DNA of 53,874 nucleotides, taken from positions 1 through 53,874 of the forward strand of contig JAGCRH010000046.1 of the NCBI GenBank assembly GCA_017964785.1, read 5' to 3'. A model generated the notes under the pieces. The model was not told the origin of the DNA. It searched no databases and saw only the letters and a program-made list of their open reading frames with translations. The DNA comes from Prevotella sp. (lineage in GTDB: Bacteria; Bacteroidota; Bacteroidia; Bacteroidales; Bacteroidaceae). Within the stretch, counting starts at the first letter, position 1. Each line of letters begins with the position of its first letter. The position numbers were made by a program, and so were the translations under genes. Shown in pieces: positions 1 through 7,545 of this stretch.

Positions 1-1122
1 AATATGGGTTACCGTATCCAGCACAACAACGCCATTGGCCCGTACAAAGGCGGTCTCCGTTATCACAAGAGCGTGAACCTCGGTATCCTGAAGTTCCTCG
101 CCTTCGAGCAGACCTTCAAGAACTCACTGACCACACTGCCAATGGGTGGTGCCAAGGGTGGTTCCGACTTCTCGCCCCGTGGTAAGAGCGACGCTGAGGT
201 GATGCGCTTCTGCCAGGCCTTCATGAATGAACTGTATCGTGTGATCGGTCCCGATGAGGACGTTCCCGCTGGTGATATCGGCGTAGGTGGCCGCGAGGTT
301 GGCTATCTGTTCGGACAGTACAAGAAACTCACCCACCAGTTCCAGGGTGTGCTCACCGGTAAGGGTATCCCCTTCGGTGGTTCACTGATCCGTCCTGAGG
401 CTACAGGTTATGGTACCGTCTACTTCCTCTGCTCGATGCTCGCTACCCGCAACATCGACATCAAGGGTAAGAAGGTGCTGATCTCTGGTGCCGGTAACGT
501 GGCACAGTATGCTGCCGAGAAGTGTCTGCAACTCGGTGCTATACCTATGACGATGTCTGACTCTGACGGTTATATCTACGATCCCGATGGTATCGACCGT
601 GCAAAACTCGACTACATCATGGAGTTGAAGAACGTGGAGCGTGGACGTATCAAGGAGTATGTACAGGAGTATCCCACAGCCAAGTACTTCGAGGGCAAGC
701 GCCCCTGGTACGAGAAGGCCGACATCGCACTGCCTTGCGCTACACAGAACGAGATCAACGGTGACGAGGCTGCTGCTCTGGTGAAGAACGGTGTGATCGC
801 CGTTGCCGAGGGTGCCAACATGCCTTCACTGCCTGAGGCTATCAAGATCTTCCAGGATGCCAAGATCCTCTACTCTCCGGGTAAGGCTTCTAACGCCGGT
901 GGTGTGTCAGTATCTGGTCTGGAGATGAGTCAGAACTCTGAGCGTCTGTCATGGACCGCTGAGGAGGTAGACAACTACCTGAAGCGCATCATGAACGACA
1001 TTCACGAGAACTGCGTGAAGTACGGTACTGAGAAGGATGGCTATATTAACTACGTGAAGGGTGCCAACGTGGCCGGCTTCATGAAGGTTGCCAAGGCCAT
1101 GATGGCTCAGGGCATCGTGTAA
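1..1122 (+). CDS. gdhA: NADP-type glutamate dehydrogenase, 5' partial
   Basis: Interconverts 2-oxoglutarate plus ammonia and glutamate in the cytoplasm, the main ammonia-assimilation step in many Bacteroidales. The reading frame is open from the first base; the Met at base 4 is internal (family sequence reads RGYRIQ.NNAIGPYKGGLR), so roughly 70 N-terminal residues lie outside the window. Visible motifs are the substrate region GGLRYHKSVN, PMGGAKGG with the catalytic-region lysine, the DVPAGDIGVGGREVGYL segment, and the dinucleotide-binding loop SGAGNVAQ near residue 160 of the visible part. Ends at TAA, followed by a strong terminator. Family assignment is firm; coenzyme preference is inferred from the hexameric 450-residue family, not proven. 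Confidence 0.95.
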   Translation, partial: NMGYRIQHNNAIGPYKGGLRYHKSVNLGILKFLAFEQTFKNSLTTLPMGGAKGGSDFSPRGKSDAEVMRFCQAFMNELYRVIGPDEDVPAGDIGVGGREVGYLFGQYKKLTHQFQGVLTGKGIPFGGSLIRPEATGYGTVYFLCSMLATRNIDIKGKKVLISGAGNVAQYAAEKCLQLGAIPMTMSDSDGYIYDPDGIDRAKLDYIMELKNVERGRIKEYVQEYPTAKYFEGKRPWYEKADIALPCATQNEINGDEAAALVKNGVIAVAEGANMPSLPEAIKIFQDAKILYSPGKASNAGGVSVSGLEMSQNSERLSWTAEEVDNYLKRIMNDIHENCVKYGTEKDGYINYVKGANVAGFMKVAKAMMAQGIV

Positions 1123-1225
1123 GCTCGACGAAAGTCAAGGTTATCACGATGATGACCGCAGGGTATTATATAACCAACACAGGAAGTTACATAATGCAAT
1201 AATAACACTATTGTTTCTGAATAGA

Positions 1226-1261
1226 GAGAGGGTAAGTTCGTGAGAATTTGCCCTCTTTTTG
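1226..1261 (+). terminator. Rho-independent terminator after gdhA
   Basis: Stem AGAGGG(T)AAGTTC, loop GTGA, and GAATTT(G)CCCTCT, followed by a run of T. Twelve pairs with one mismatch. It separates gdhA from the rpsA transcription unit. Confidence 0.85.
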
Positions 1262-1325
1262 TTAATCTTTCCTAATATTATTAATAATGTTCAATATTCA
1301 ATGTTCAATACTCAATAAAAATAAC

Positions 1326-1334
1326 TACCTTTGC
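1326..1334 (+). promoter_or_regulatory. Bacteroidetes -7 element for rpsA
   Basis: TACCTTTGC matches the TAnnTTTG consensus read by the Bacteroidetes primary sigma factor. The -33 TTG is not well preserved at the expected spacing. Its position implies an untranslated leader of about 140 bases before the rpsA start. The 1123-1476 gap holds only the gdhA terminator, a GTTCAAT-type simple repeat (about 1288-1318), this promoter and the leader. Confidence 0.6.
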
Positions 1335-1344
1335 ACCCGTTTTT

Positions 1345-1460
1345 GACCCCTAAAGGGGTCGTAGGGGCCGGAACAGGCGCTTGCTCCTATGGATTATTAA
1401 CCCTTTAAAGATGGTCTGATAAACGTCTGTTCAGACCCCGCCCTGACAACAAACGAGGGG
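1345..1460 (+). promoter_or_regulatory. Structured rpsA leader
   Basis: The leader holds three nested complementary pairs: GACCCC/GGGGTC around loop TAAA (1345-1360), GGTCTG/CAGACC (1413-1437), and CCCC/GGGG (1436-1439 with 1457-1460). The second and third share bases, so they could be alternative folds. Ribosomal protein S1 is autoregulated through its own leader in other bacteria; a similar role here is inference. Confidence 0.4.
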
Positions 1461-1476
1461 CAACAGTATTTATTTT

Positions 1477-3261
1477 ATGTCAGATTTAACAAAGAACGTA
1501 CAGCCGTTACAGGACTTCGACTGGGAAGAGTTCGAGAATGGCACCAGTGCAAGCATCAGCAAGGAAGAACTTGACAAGGCGTACGACGAAACCCTGAACA
1601 AGGTAGCCGACCATCAGGTGGTTGACGGTAAGGTCATCAGTTTCGACAAGAAAGAAGTTGTCGTGAACATCGGCTACAAGAGCGATGGTATCATCCCCGC
1701 ATCAGAATTCCGCTACAATCCCGACCTGAAGATCGGTGACACTGTAGAGGTTTACGTTGAGAGCGCAGAGGACAAGAAAGGTCAACTGCTTCTCTCGCAC
1801 AAGAAGGCTCGCATGAGCAAGTCTTGGGACCGTGTGAACGCCGCCCTCGAAGCAGAGGAGGTGGTTCAGGGCTTCATCAAGTGCCGTACCAAGGGTGGTA
1901 TGATTGTTGATGTGTTTGGTATCGAGGCCTTCCTGCCCGGAAGCCAGATTGACGTTCATCCCATACGCGACTACGACCAGTTCGTGGGTAAGACGATGGA
2001 GTTCAAGATCGTGAAGATCAACCAGGAGTTCCGCAATGTCGTTGTCTCTCACAAGGCACTCATCGAACAGGAACTCGAGGCTCAGAAGAAGGAGATTATC
2101 GGTCGCCTGGAGAAGGGACAGATCCTCGAGGGTACCGTGAAGAATATCACAACCTATGGTGTATTCGTCGACCTCGGCGGTGTGGACGGACTGATCCACA
2201 TCACAGACCTCTCTTGGGGCCGCGTAGACGATCCACACAAGGTGGTGGAACTCGACCAGAAGATCAATGTCGTGATCCTCGACTTCGACGACGAGAAGCG
2301 TCGCATCGCCCTCGGTCTGAAGCAACTCACACCGCATCCTTGGGATGCTCTGGATGCCGACCTCAAGGTGGGTGACCACGTGACTGGTAAGGTTGTTGTC
2401 ATCGCTGACTACGGTGCATTCGTTGAGGTTCAGCCCGGTGTTGAGGGTCTGATCCACGTATCAGAGATGTCTTGGAGCCAGCACCTCCGCAGCGCTCAGG
2501 AGTTCCTGAAGGTAGGCGACGATGTTGAGGCTGTCATCCTGACCCTCGACCGCGACGAGCGCAAGATGTCACTGGGTATCAAGCAACTCCGCGAGGATCC
2601 CTGGGAGAATATCGAGGCGAAGTATCCTGTGGGCAGCAAGCACACTGCCAAGGTTCGCAACTTCACCAACTTCGGTGTGTTCGTAGAACTGGAAGAGGGT
2701 GTCGACGGTCTGATCCACATCAGCGACCTCTCTTGGACCAAGAAGGTGAAGCACCCCTCAGAGTTCACACAGGTGGGCGCAGAGATCGAGGTCATCGTAC
2801 TCGACATCGACAAGGAGAACCGTCGTCTCTCACTTGGTCACAAGCAACTGGAGGACAATCCTTGGGATGTGTTCGAGGAGAAGTATACCGTTGGTTCTAT
2901 CCACGAGGGTAAGATCACAGAGTTGCTCGAGAAGGGTGCCGTGATTGCACTTGATGAGAACGTGGAAGGCTTTGCTACGCCGAAGCACCTGCAGAAGGAG
3001 GACGGCTCACAGGCTCAGGCTGGTGAGACACTGCCCTTCAAGGTGATTGAGTTCAACAAGGACAGCAAGCGTATCATCCTCTCTCACAGCCGTACCTTCG
3101 AGGATCCTGCTCGTGAGGAGAAGAAGGCTGCTGCCAAGAAGGCTGCTCCACGTGCAAAGAAGGAAGAGGCTCCAAAGATTGAGAACGTGGCTGCCAGCAC
3201 CACACTGGGCGACATCGACGTACTCGCTGAGTTGAAGGCTAAGATGGAAAAGGGAGAATAA
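1477..3261 (+). CDS. rpsA: 30S ribosomal protein S1
   Basis: RNA-binding ribosomal protein that helps structured mRNAs load onto the 30S subunit. Six S1 (OB-fold) repeats are visible in 594 residues: about 50-115, 135-195, 215-285, 300-370, 390-455 and 470-535. Repeats 3 to 5 are the most regular, each with a GVFVDL/GAFVEV core followed by GLIH(I/V)S(D/E)(L/M)SW. An acidic N-terminal stretch precedes repeat 1 and a Lys/Ala-rich tail rich in EEKKAAAKKAA follows repeat 6, ending in LAELKAKMEKGE. Starts at ATG after an A/T-rich region, as expected where Shine-Dalgarno sequences are weak. Single-gene unit with its own promoter and terminator. Confidence 0.96.
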   Translation: MSDLTKNVQPLQDFDWEEFENGTSASISKEELDKAYDETLNKVADHQVVDGKVISFDKKEVVVNIGYKSDGIIPASEFRYNPDLKIGDTVEVYVESAEDKKGQLLLSHKKARMSKSWDRVNAALEAEEVVQGFIKCRTKGGMIVDVFGIEAFLPGSQIDVHPIRDYDQFVGKTMEFKIVKINQEFRNVVVSHKALIEQELEAQKKEIIGRLEKGQILEGTVKNITTYGVFVDLGGVDGLIHITDLSWGRVDDPHKVVELDQKINVVILDFDDEKRRIALGLKQLTPHPWDALDADLKVGDHVTGKVVVIADYGAFVEVQPGVEGLIHVSEMSWSQHLRSAQEFLKVGDDVEAVILTLDRDERKMSLGIKQLREDPWENIEAKYPVGSKHTAKVRNFTNFGVFVELEEGVDGLIHISDLSWTKKVKHPSEFTQVGAEIEVIVLDIDKENRRLSLGHKQLEDNPWDVFEEKYTVGSIHEGKITELLEKGAVIALDENVEGFATPKHLQKEDGSQAQAGETLPFKVIEFNKDSKRIILSHSRTFEDPAREEKKAAAKKAAPRAKKEEAPKIENVAASTTLGDIDVLAELKAKMEKGE

Positions 3262-3274
3262 TCCCCTACCCTAT

Positions 3275-3313
3275 AAAAAGAATCCCAGCCACGTTTGCGG
3301 CTGGGATTTTTTT
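3275..3313. terminator. Bidirectional terminator between rpsA and the C69 peptidase gene
   Basis: AATCCCAGCC / GGCTGGGATT, a perfect 10-base-pair stem (3281-3290 with 3299-3308), loop ACGTTTGC. A T-run follows on the + strand and AAAAAG precedes it, giving CTTTTT on the minus strand. It can end both convergent units; its right edge touches the stop codon of the minus-strand gene. Confidence 0.9.
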
Positions 3314-5036
3314 ATTCCTTAGGTACTGCTAATCGGTCGGATATGATCTTGCGGGCGTAGCGCTCAGGATAGCCAGGACGCTTGACACGCTCACCAAGAC
3401 CGTACTTGTTACGCTTGAAGGCACCGTTCTCGTCGGTGGGTTTCACCACGCTGTCGTTGAACTTCACGATGAGATGGAAGGCGAGTTGCTGCCAACGGGC
3501 TATCATCTCGTCGCCCTTCTGACAACTGTAGTTGGTGAGGAACCGTACACGTGCATCGCCTTCAAGGGCCAGTGCCTGTACCTCAGTCTGTGCCTGCAAC
3601 TTGTCGTACGAGGCATCGAGGGAGTCTCGGACAGCCTGCAAGGTGGGGAACATCAGCGAATAACGGGGATAGACCATATTCGAGACCCAGTTGCACACCC
3701 AGTAGGCATTGTCCATCGAGAAGGTGATATCATCGGCACCCTCGCCTGAGAAACATTTCGGCAGACGGGTCATACAGTTGTACATCGGGGTGTAGGCCAC
3801 CATGTTACCATCATCGTTGCCAAACCAGAAGCAACCGCCAATCTCACGGGGCAGAGAGGAGCGCATCTGGGAGATAAACGACCAGGCGGTCTGGAAGGTG
3901 CTGGTGGGACGCTCATTGAAATAGTCCTTGCCATCGACCTTGTAGGAAAGGGGCGACAGACGGTAAGGCATCTCGAACATACCACCTCCGATGTCGGAGT
4001 CGAGGGCAAAGGGAGTGCCTTCGTAATGGTCGCGCATGGCCTCACGCAACAGTTTGAGCGTCACCTTCTTGTTGGGGATGATCCACAGGGGCATGGGTTC
4101 AGCGTCCTTCTCAATACCGGCTGCATAGGGCACGTACTTCGAGAAGTCATCGGCAAAACGGTTGAAAAAACTCCACACACGGGCCTCACAATAACGACGT
4201 CCGGAGAAGTCGGGGGCGGCATAGGCGGCATTATAGGAGAAATCGGCATCCTTACCGTCAAACCACCCCATTGTACGTGCGTACCTTATTATATTATCTG
4301 AATAGACCACGAGGTTGGGTACGGGTTTCTTACCGCCTATGGGGAATTTCTTGAGGAGGTCCTTTATCTTGACGGGCGTATAACGACCATCCAGGAACTG
4401 GGTGATACGACTCTGGTTGGCGTGAGCGGCAATGGCATCATCGGGGATGCGGACAGCCACCCAGACAGTACGGCCAACCTCCTTGGTACGGTCAGGTCCA
4501 CAACCCATCATCTCCAACATCCATGCTTCGTCCTTGTCAGCCACAGAGAAGGTCTCACCCTCGGAACAATAGCCGTACTGCTCCACGAGTGAGGTCATGA
4601 TCTGCAACGCCTCGCGCGCTGTCTTGGCCCGTTGGAGGGTGATATAGATGAGTGAACCGTAGTCGATGATGCCTGTGGAATCCACCATTTCCTCGCGTCC
4701 GCCAAAGGTGGTCTCTCCGATGGTGACCTGCCACTCGTTGGTGTTACCAATGACATTCCACGTCTCTAGGGCTTCGGCAATCTCACCTAAGTATTTGTGG
4801 CTGTCCCAATCGTAGACCTGTCGCTTATCACCAGGCTGGTGCTTGGCAGCAGGATAATGGTAGAGGGGCATGAAAGCACCGAAGGAGTCAGCATTATAGG
4901 TGACGAACACACTGCCATCGGCACTGGCCTGCTTACCCACGATGAAGTTGGTACAGGCTTTTAGAGGTGAGAGGTGAGAGGTAAGAGGTAAGAGAATACC
5001 TGTCAGTATCCCTATGATCAATAAACGCTTCTTCAT
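3312..5036 (-). CDS. Secreted C69-family dipeptidase
   Basis: Peptidase family C69 (Ntn-hydrolase fold) enzyme, probably cleaving dipeptides in the periplasm or outside the cell. After a hydrophobic signal peptide (MKKRLLIIGILTGILLPLTS...KA) comes Cys28 in CTNFIVGKQAS, matching the N-terminal nucleophile exposed by processing in this family. SVFVTYNADSFGAFMPLYHYP and the ETTFGGREEM / GSLIYITLQRAKTAREAL blocks are typical of C69. 574 residues is normal for Bacteroidetes members. The stretch TSHLSPLK just before the cleavage site is encoded by a GAGGTGA-type tandem repeat (4964-4994), so part of the signal peptide comes from a simple repeat. It stands alone, 35 bases from nadC across a CTTCAATT repeat. 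Confidence 0.85.
   Translation of the reverse strand: MKKRLLIIGILTGILLPLTSHLSPLKACTNFIVGKQASADGSVFVTYNADSFGAFMPLYHYPAAKHQPGDKRQVYDWDSHKYLGEIAEALETWNVIGNTNEWQVTIGETTFGGREEMVDSTGIIDYGSLIYITLQRAKTAREALQIMTSLVEQYGYCSEGETFSVADKDEAWMLEMMGCGPDRTKEVGRTVWVAVRIPDDAIAAHANQSRITQFLDGRYTPVKIKDLLKKFPIGGKKPVPNLVVYSDNIIRYARTMGWFDGKDADFSYNAAYAAPDFSGRRYCEARVWSFFNRFADDFSKYVPYAAGIEKDAEPMPLWIIPNKKVTLKLLREAMRDHYEGTPFALDSDIGGGMFEMPYRLSPLSYKVDGKDYFNERPTSTFQTAWSFISQMRSSLPREIGGCFWFGNDDGNMVAYTPMYNCMTRLPKCFSGEGADDITFSMDNAYWVCNWVSNMVYPRYSLMFPTLQAVRDSLDASYDKLQAQTEVQALALEGDARVRFLTNYSCQKGDEMIARWQQLAFHLIVKFNDSVVKPTDENGAFKRNKYGLGERVKRPGYPERYARKIISDRLAVPKE
4964..4994 (-). repeat. Heptamer simple repeat inside the peptidase signal peptide
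   Basis: Plus-strand units GAGGTGA, GAGGTGA, GAGGTAA, GAGGTAA in tandem, encoding the SHLSPLK part of the signal peptide. Similar in style to the AAGTGAG repeat at 5936-5982. Confidence 0.7.
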
Positions 5037-5037
5037 A

Positions 5038-5074
5038 ACTTCAATTCTTCAATCTTTCAATTCTTCAATTCTCA
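5038..5074. repeat. CTTCAATT-type simple repeat between genes
   Basis: Four near-copies of TTCAATTC / TTCAATCT in tandem between the C69 peptidase and nadC. The same repeat recurs at 10318-10342 and 41158-41206. Confidence 0.7.
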
Positions 5075-5923
5075 CTCGCAGGCTTTAAATGACATATCAA
5101 GGCCCTTCACAGAGTGCGTCAGGGCACCCACCGACACAAAGTCAACGCCCTGTTCGGCATAGTCACGGATGGTATCGAAGGTAATACCCCCACTCGACTC
5201 GGTCTCATAGCGACCTGCAATGAGTTCCACCGCCTTCTTGGTATCAGGCACACTGAAATTATCGAGCATGATACGGTTCACACCCCCATGATCCAACACC
5301 TGTTGGAGTTCATCGAAGTTGCGCACCTCAATCTCTATCTTCAAGTCGAGACCTTTCTCTTTCAGATACTGATGACAACGGTCGATGGCATTGGTGATGC
5401 CCCCTGCAAAGTCGACGTGGTTGTCCTTCAACAGGATCATATCGAAGAGGCCGATACGATGGTTGCAACCTCCTCCGATCTTCACAGCCTGTTTTTCGAG
5501 CATACGCATGCCGGGAGTGGTCTTACGGGTGTCCAATACACGGGTGTGGGTACCCTTCAAACGCTGCACATACTGATCTGTCATCGTGGCAATACCACTC
5601 ATACGCTGCATAATGTTCAGCATCAGACGCTCCGTCTGCAACAGGGAGCGCACCTTACCAGTGACAATCATGGCGATGTCGCCCTTCTTCACACGGGAAC
5701 CATCACCCATCAATACCTCCACCTGCATGGTGGGGTCGAAACGACGGAACACTTCCTTGGCAATCTCCACACCTGCCAGGATACCGTCTTCCTTGATGAG
5801 CAGGTGCGACTTACCCATCGCATCCTCAGGGATACAACACAACGTGGTGTGGTCACCATCGCCAATATCTTCTGCAAACGACAGATCAATCAGTCTGTCA
5901 ACGAGTTCTTCTACACTTAACAT
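5072..5923 (-). CDS. nadC: Nicotinate-nucleotide pyrophosphorylase (carboxylating)
   Basis: Quinolinate phosphoribosyltransferase: quinolinate plus PRPP gives nicotinate mononucleotide, CO2 and pyrophosphate in de novo NAD synthesis. 283 residues, the usual length. Diagnostic segments are EDIGDGDHTT near residue 18, ERLMLNIMQRMSGIAT, the active-site RVLDTRKTTPGMRMLEKQAVKIGGGCNHRIGL block, ILLKDNHV, EIEVRN, IMLDNFSV and the C-terminal GGI...VDFVSVGALTHS. Starts at ATG. No nadA or nadB lies nearby, so it stands alone. A heptamer repeat separates it from the cstA gene upstream. Confidence 0.95.
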   Translation of the reverse strand: MLSVEELVDRLIDLSFAEDIGDGDHTTLCCIPEDAMGKSHLLIKEDGILAGVEIAKEVFRRFDPTMQVEVLMGDGSRVKKGDIAMIVTGKVRSLLQTERLMLNIMQRMSGIATMTDQYVQRLKGTHTRVLDTRKTTPGMRMLEKQAVKIGGGCNHRIGLFDMILLKDNHVDFAGGITNAIDRCHQYLKEKGLDLKIEIEVRNFDELQQVLDHGGVNRIMLDNFSVPDTKKAVELIAGRYETESSGGITFDTIRDYAEQGVDFVSVGALTHSVKGLDMSFKACE

Positions 5924-5935
5924 ATTATATCACTT

Positions 5936-5982
5936 TTTCACTTTTCACTTCTCACTTTTCACTTCTCACTTCTCACTTCTTT
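5936..5982. repeat. AAGTGAG-type heptamer/octamer repeat
   Basis: Plus-strand copies of CACTTTT, CACTTCT and TCACTTC in tandem between nadC and cstA. The repeat runs into the cstA 3' end: the last codons (KEVRSEK and stop) are made from AAGAAGTGAGAAGTGA units. Confidence 0.75.
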
Positions 5983-7428
5983 ACGGTACCATACGACGAA
6001 CCACGCCAGCGCTACAATCAGGGCAACAGCAGCAATGATGGCAGAGGTGGCGCCGTCAAGTTTGAACAATTGTGCCGAGAAGAGGTAGGTCGTACACACC
6101 ACAGTCATAAACAATGCTGGGATGAGGGTGATGATATAGGGTTTCTTCTGACGTACCAGAAAGACGGTGATGGCCCAAAGCATGAAGACGGAAAGCGTCT
6201 GATTGCTCCAGCCAAACCAACTCCAGATGGTCTTAAATCCATTGGCATCGTTGATTTGCCAAATGAGCAAAGCAATGACTACTGCGAAAAGCGGCACGCA
6301 GACATAGAGGCGCTTGCTGATGCTGCGCTGTTCCAGGTGGATGAAGTCGGCAATGATGAGACGGCATGAGCGCAAAGCGGTATCGCCACTGGTGATTGGT
6401 GCTGCCACAACACCCAGGATAGCGAGGATGCTGCCAAAGAGCCCCAGCCAGTTGTCGCAAATCATGCTCACAATGCTCGGAGCCTTGTTGATAATGTCCT
6501 TACCGCCTTCCATCGTCTCATAGCCCGGTGTAGGCTGGTCATAGAAGAAGTACATGGCAACGGTAGCCCAGATGAGTGCTACGACACCCTCTGTTATCAT
6601 GGCGCCATAGAAGATGGGGTGTCCCTGCTTCTCGCTTTTCATGCAACGGGCCATCAGGGGCGACTGCGTGGCGTGGAAACCGCTAATGGCACCACAGGCG
6701 ATAGTAATGAACAGACAGGGGAAGACGGCATCGGGTGTGAGCGCTGCGCCAGGAAGACTCTCCCACAGTTCCGGAATATTGGGCTGCTTGACAAACAGCA
6801 TCACCAAAAGTGAAGCAGCCATAAAGAGCAAGGAGACGGCAAAGAGCGGATAGACCTTACCGATAATCTTGTCGATAGGCAGCATCGTGGCAATCAGATA
6901 ATAGACAAATATGACAATAATCCAGAATGTGCTGTCACTCAGCAGGTTCACCGACGGAGCATGCTCCGCAAACAATCCCTGCATCAAGGTAGCGGGGCTG
7001 TAGACGAACACCGCACCCACCATCATCAACAGGAAGACGGCAAACACCAGCATCACATTCTTCGTGTTCTTACCCAAATAACTTCCAATGATTTCAGGTT
7101 GGTTAATACCACCGTTACGAACAGAGAGCATACCGCTCATATAGTCGTGTACGGAGCCTGCAAAGATACAGCCAAGCACAATCCACAGATAAGCCACTGG
7201 TCCGAACTGCGCACCCAGAATAGCACCAAAGATAGGCCCCGTTCCTGCTATGTTCAGAAACTGAATCATGAAAATCTTCCAGTTGGGAAGCACGATGTAG
7301 TCAATTCCGTCGGCTTTGGCAACAGCAGGCGTCACACGGTCATCTGGTCCAAAGAAGCGTTCCACAAACCGTCCGTAGAGCAGATAACCCAACACAAGAG
7401 CCACAAGACTCAAAAGAAATGAAATCAT
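5959..7428 (-). CDS. cstA: CstA-family carbon-starvation transporter
   Basis: Inner-membrane carrier of the CstA/YjiY family, linked in enterobacteria to peptide or pyruvate uptake under carbon limitation. The N-terminus (YGRFVERFFGPDDRVTPA, then PNWKIFMIQFLNIAGTGPIFGAILGA) and the SVHDYMSGMLSVRNGG and CGAISGFHATQSPLMARCM motifs are hallmarks. About a dozen hydrophobic helices can be counted. At 489 residues it is the short form, well below the roughly 700 residues of E. coli CstA, which is common in Bacteroidetes. The C-terminal residues KEVRSEK are written by the adjacent simple repeat. Divergent from the glycosidase gene at 7546. The substrate cannot be told from sequence. Confidence 0.88.
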   Translation of the reverse strand: MISFLLSLVALVLGYLLYGRFVERFFGPDDRVTPAVAKADGIDYIVLPNWKIFMIQFLNIAGTGPIFGAILGAQFGPVAYLWIVLGCIFAGSVHDYMSGMLSVRNGGINQPEIIGSYLGKNTKNVMLVFAVFLLMMVGAVFVYSPATLMQGLFAEHAPSVNLLSDSTFWIIVIFVYYLIATMLPIDKIIGKVYPLFAVSLLFMAASLLVMLFVKQPNIPELWESLPGAALTPDAVFPCLFITIACGAISGFHATQSPLMARCMKSEKQGHPIFYGAMITEGVVALIWATVAMYFFYDQPTPGYETMEGGKDIINKAPSIVSMICDNWLGLFGSILAILGVVAAPITSGDTALRSCRLIIADFIHLEQRSISKRLYVCVPLFAVVIALLIWQINDANGFKTIWSWFGWSNQTLSVFMLWAITVFLVRQKKPYIITLIPALFMTVVCTTYLFSAQLFKLDGATSAIIAAVALIVALAWFVVWYRKEVRSEK

Positions 7429-7459
7429 AGTTTTTTATCGTTTTATTCTATTTTCATGG

Positions 7460-7518
7460 CAAAATTACAAATAATCTGCGATAATCTGTGAAATCTGTGG
7501 CTTTTTTTGTATCTTTGC
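7460..7518. promoter_or_regulatory. Divergent promoter region for cstA and the uronate operon
   Basis: Plus strand: TATCTTTGC at 7510-7518 fits the TAnnTTTG -7 element, with a poor -33 match (TGTG) 19 bases upstream. Minus strand: TAATTTTG (7467 down to 7460) is a possible -7 element for cstA. The + element lies downstream of base 7507, so translation of the glycosidase cannot start at that TTG. Confidence 0.5.
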
Positions 7519-7545
7519 ACCAAAATTCATCAAAAAGGCATTATT

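Noticed and set aside
1702-2457. Long minus-strand frame inside rpsA
   Set aside because: Mirror of the rpsA coding frame with no recognisable protein content; rpsA itself is certain. Similar mirrors inside uvrA, nadC, uxuA and other genes were dropped.
7507-7545. TTG 7507 as start of the glycosidase
   Set aside because: The codon lies at the -7 box; TTG 7546 gives a clean signal peptide.
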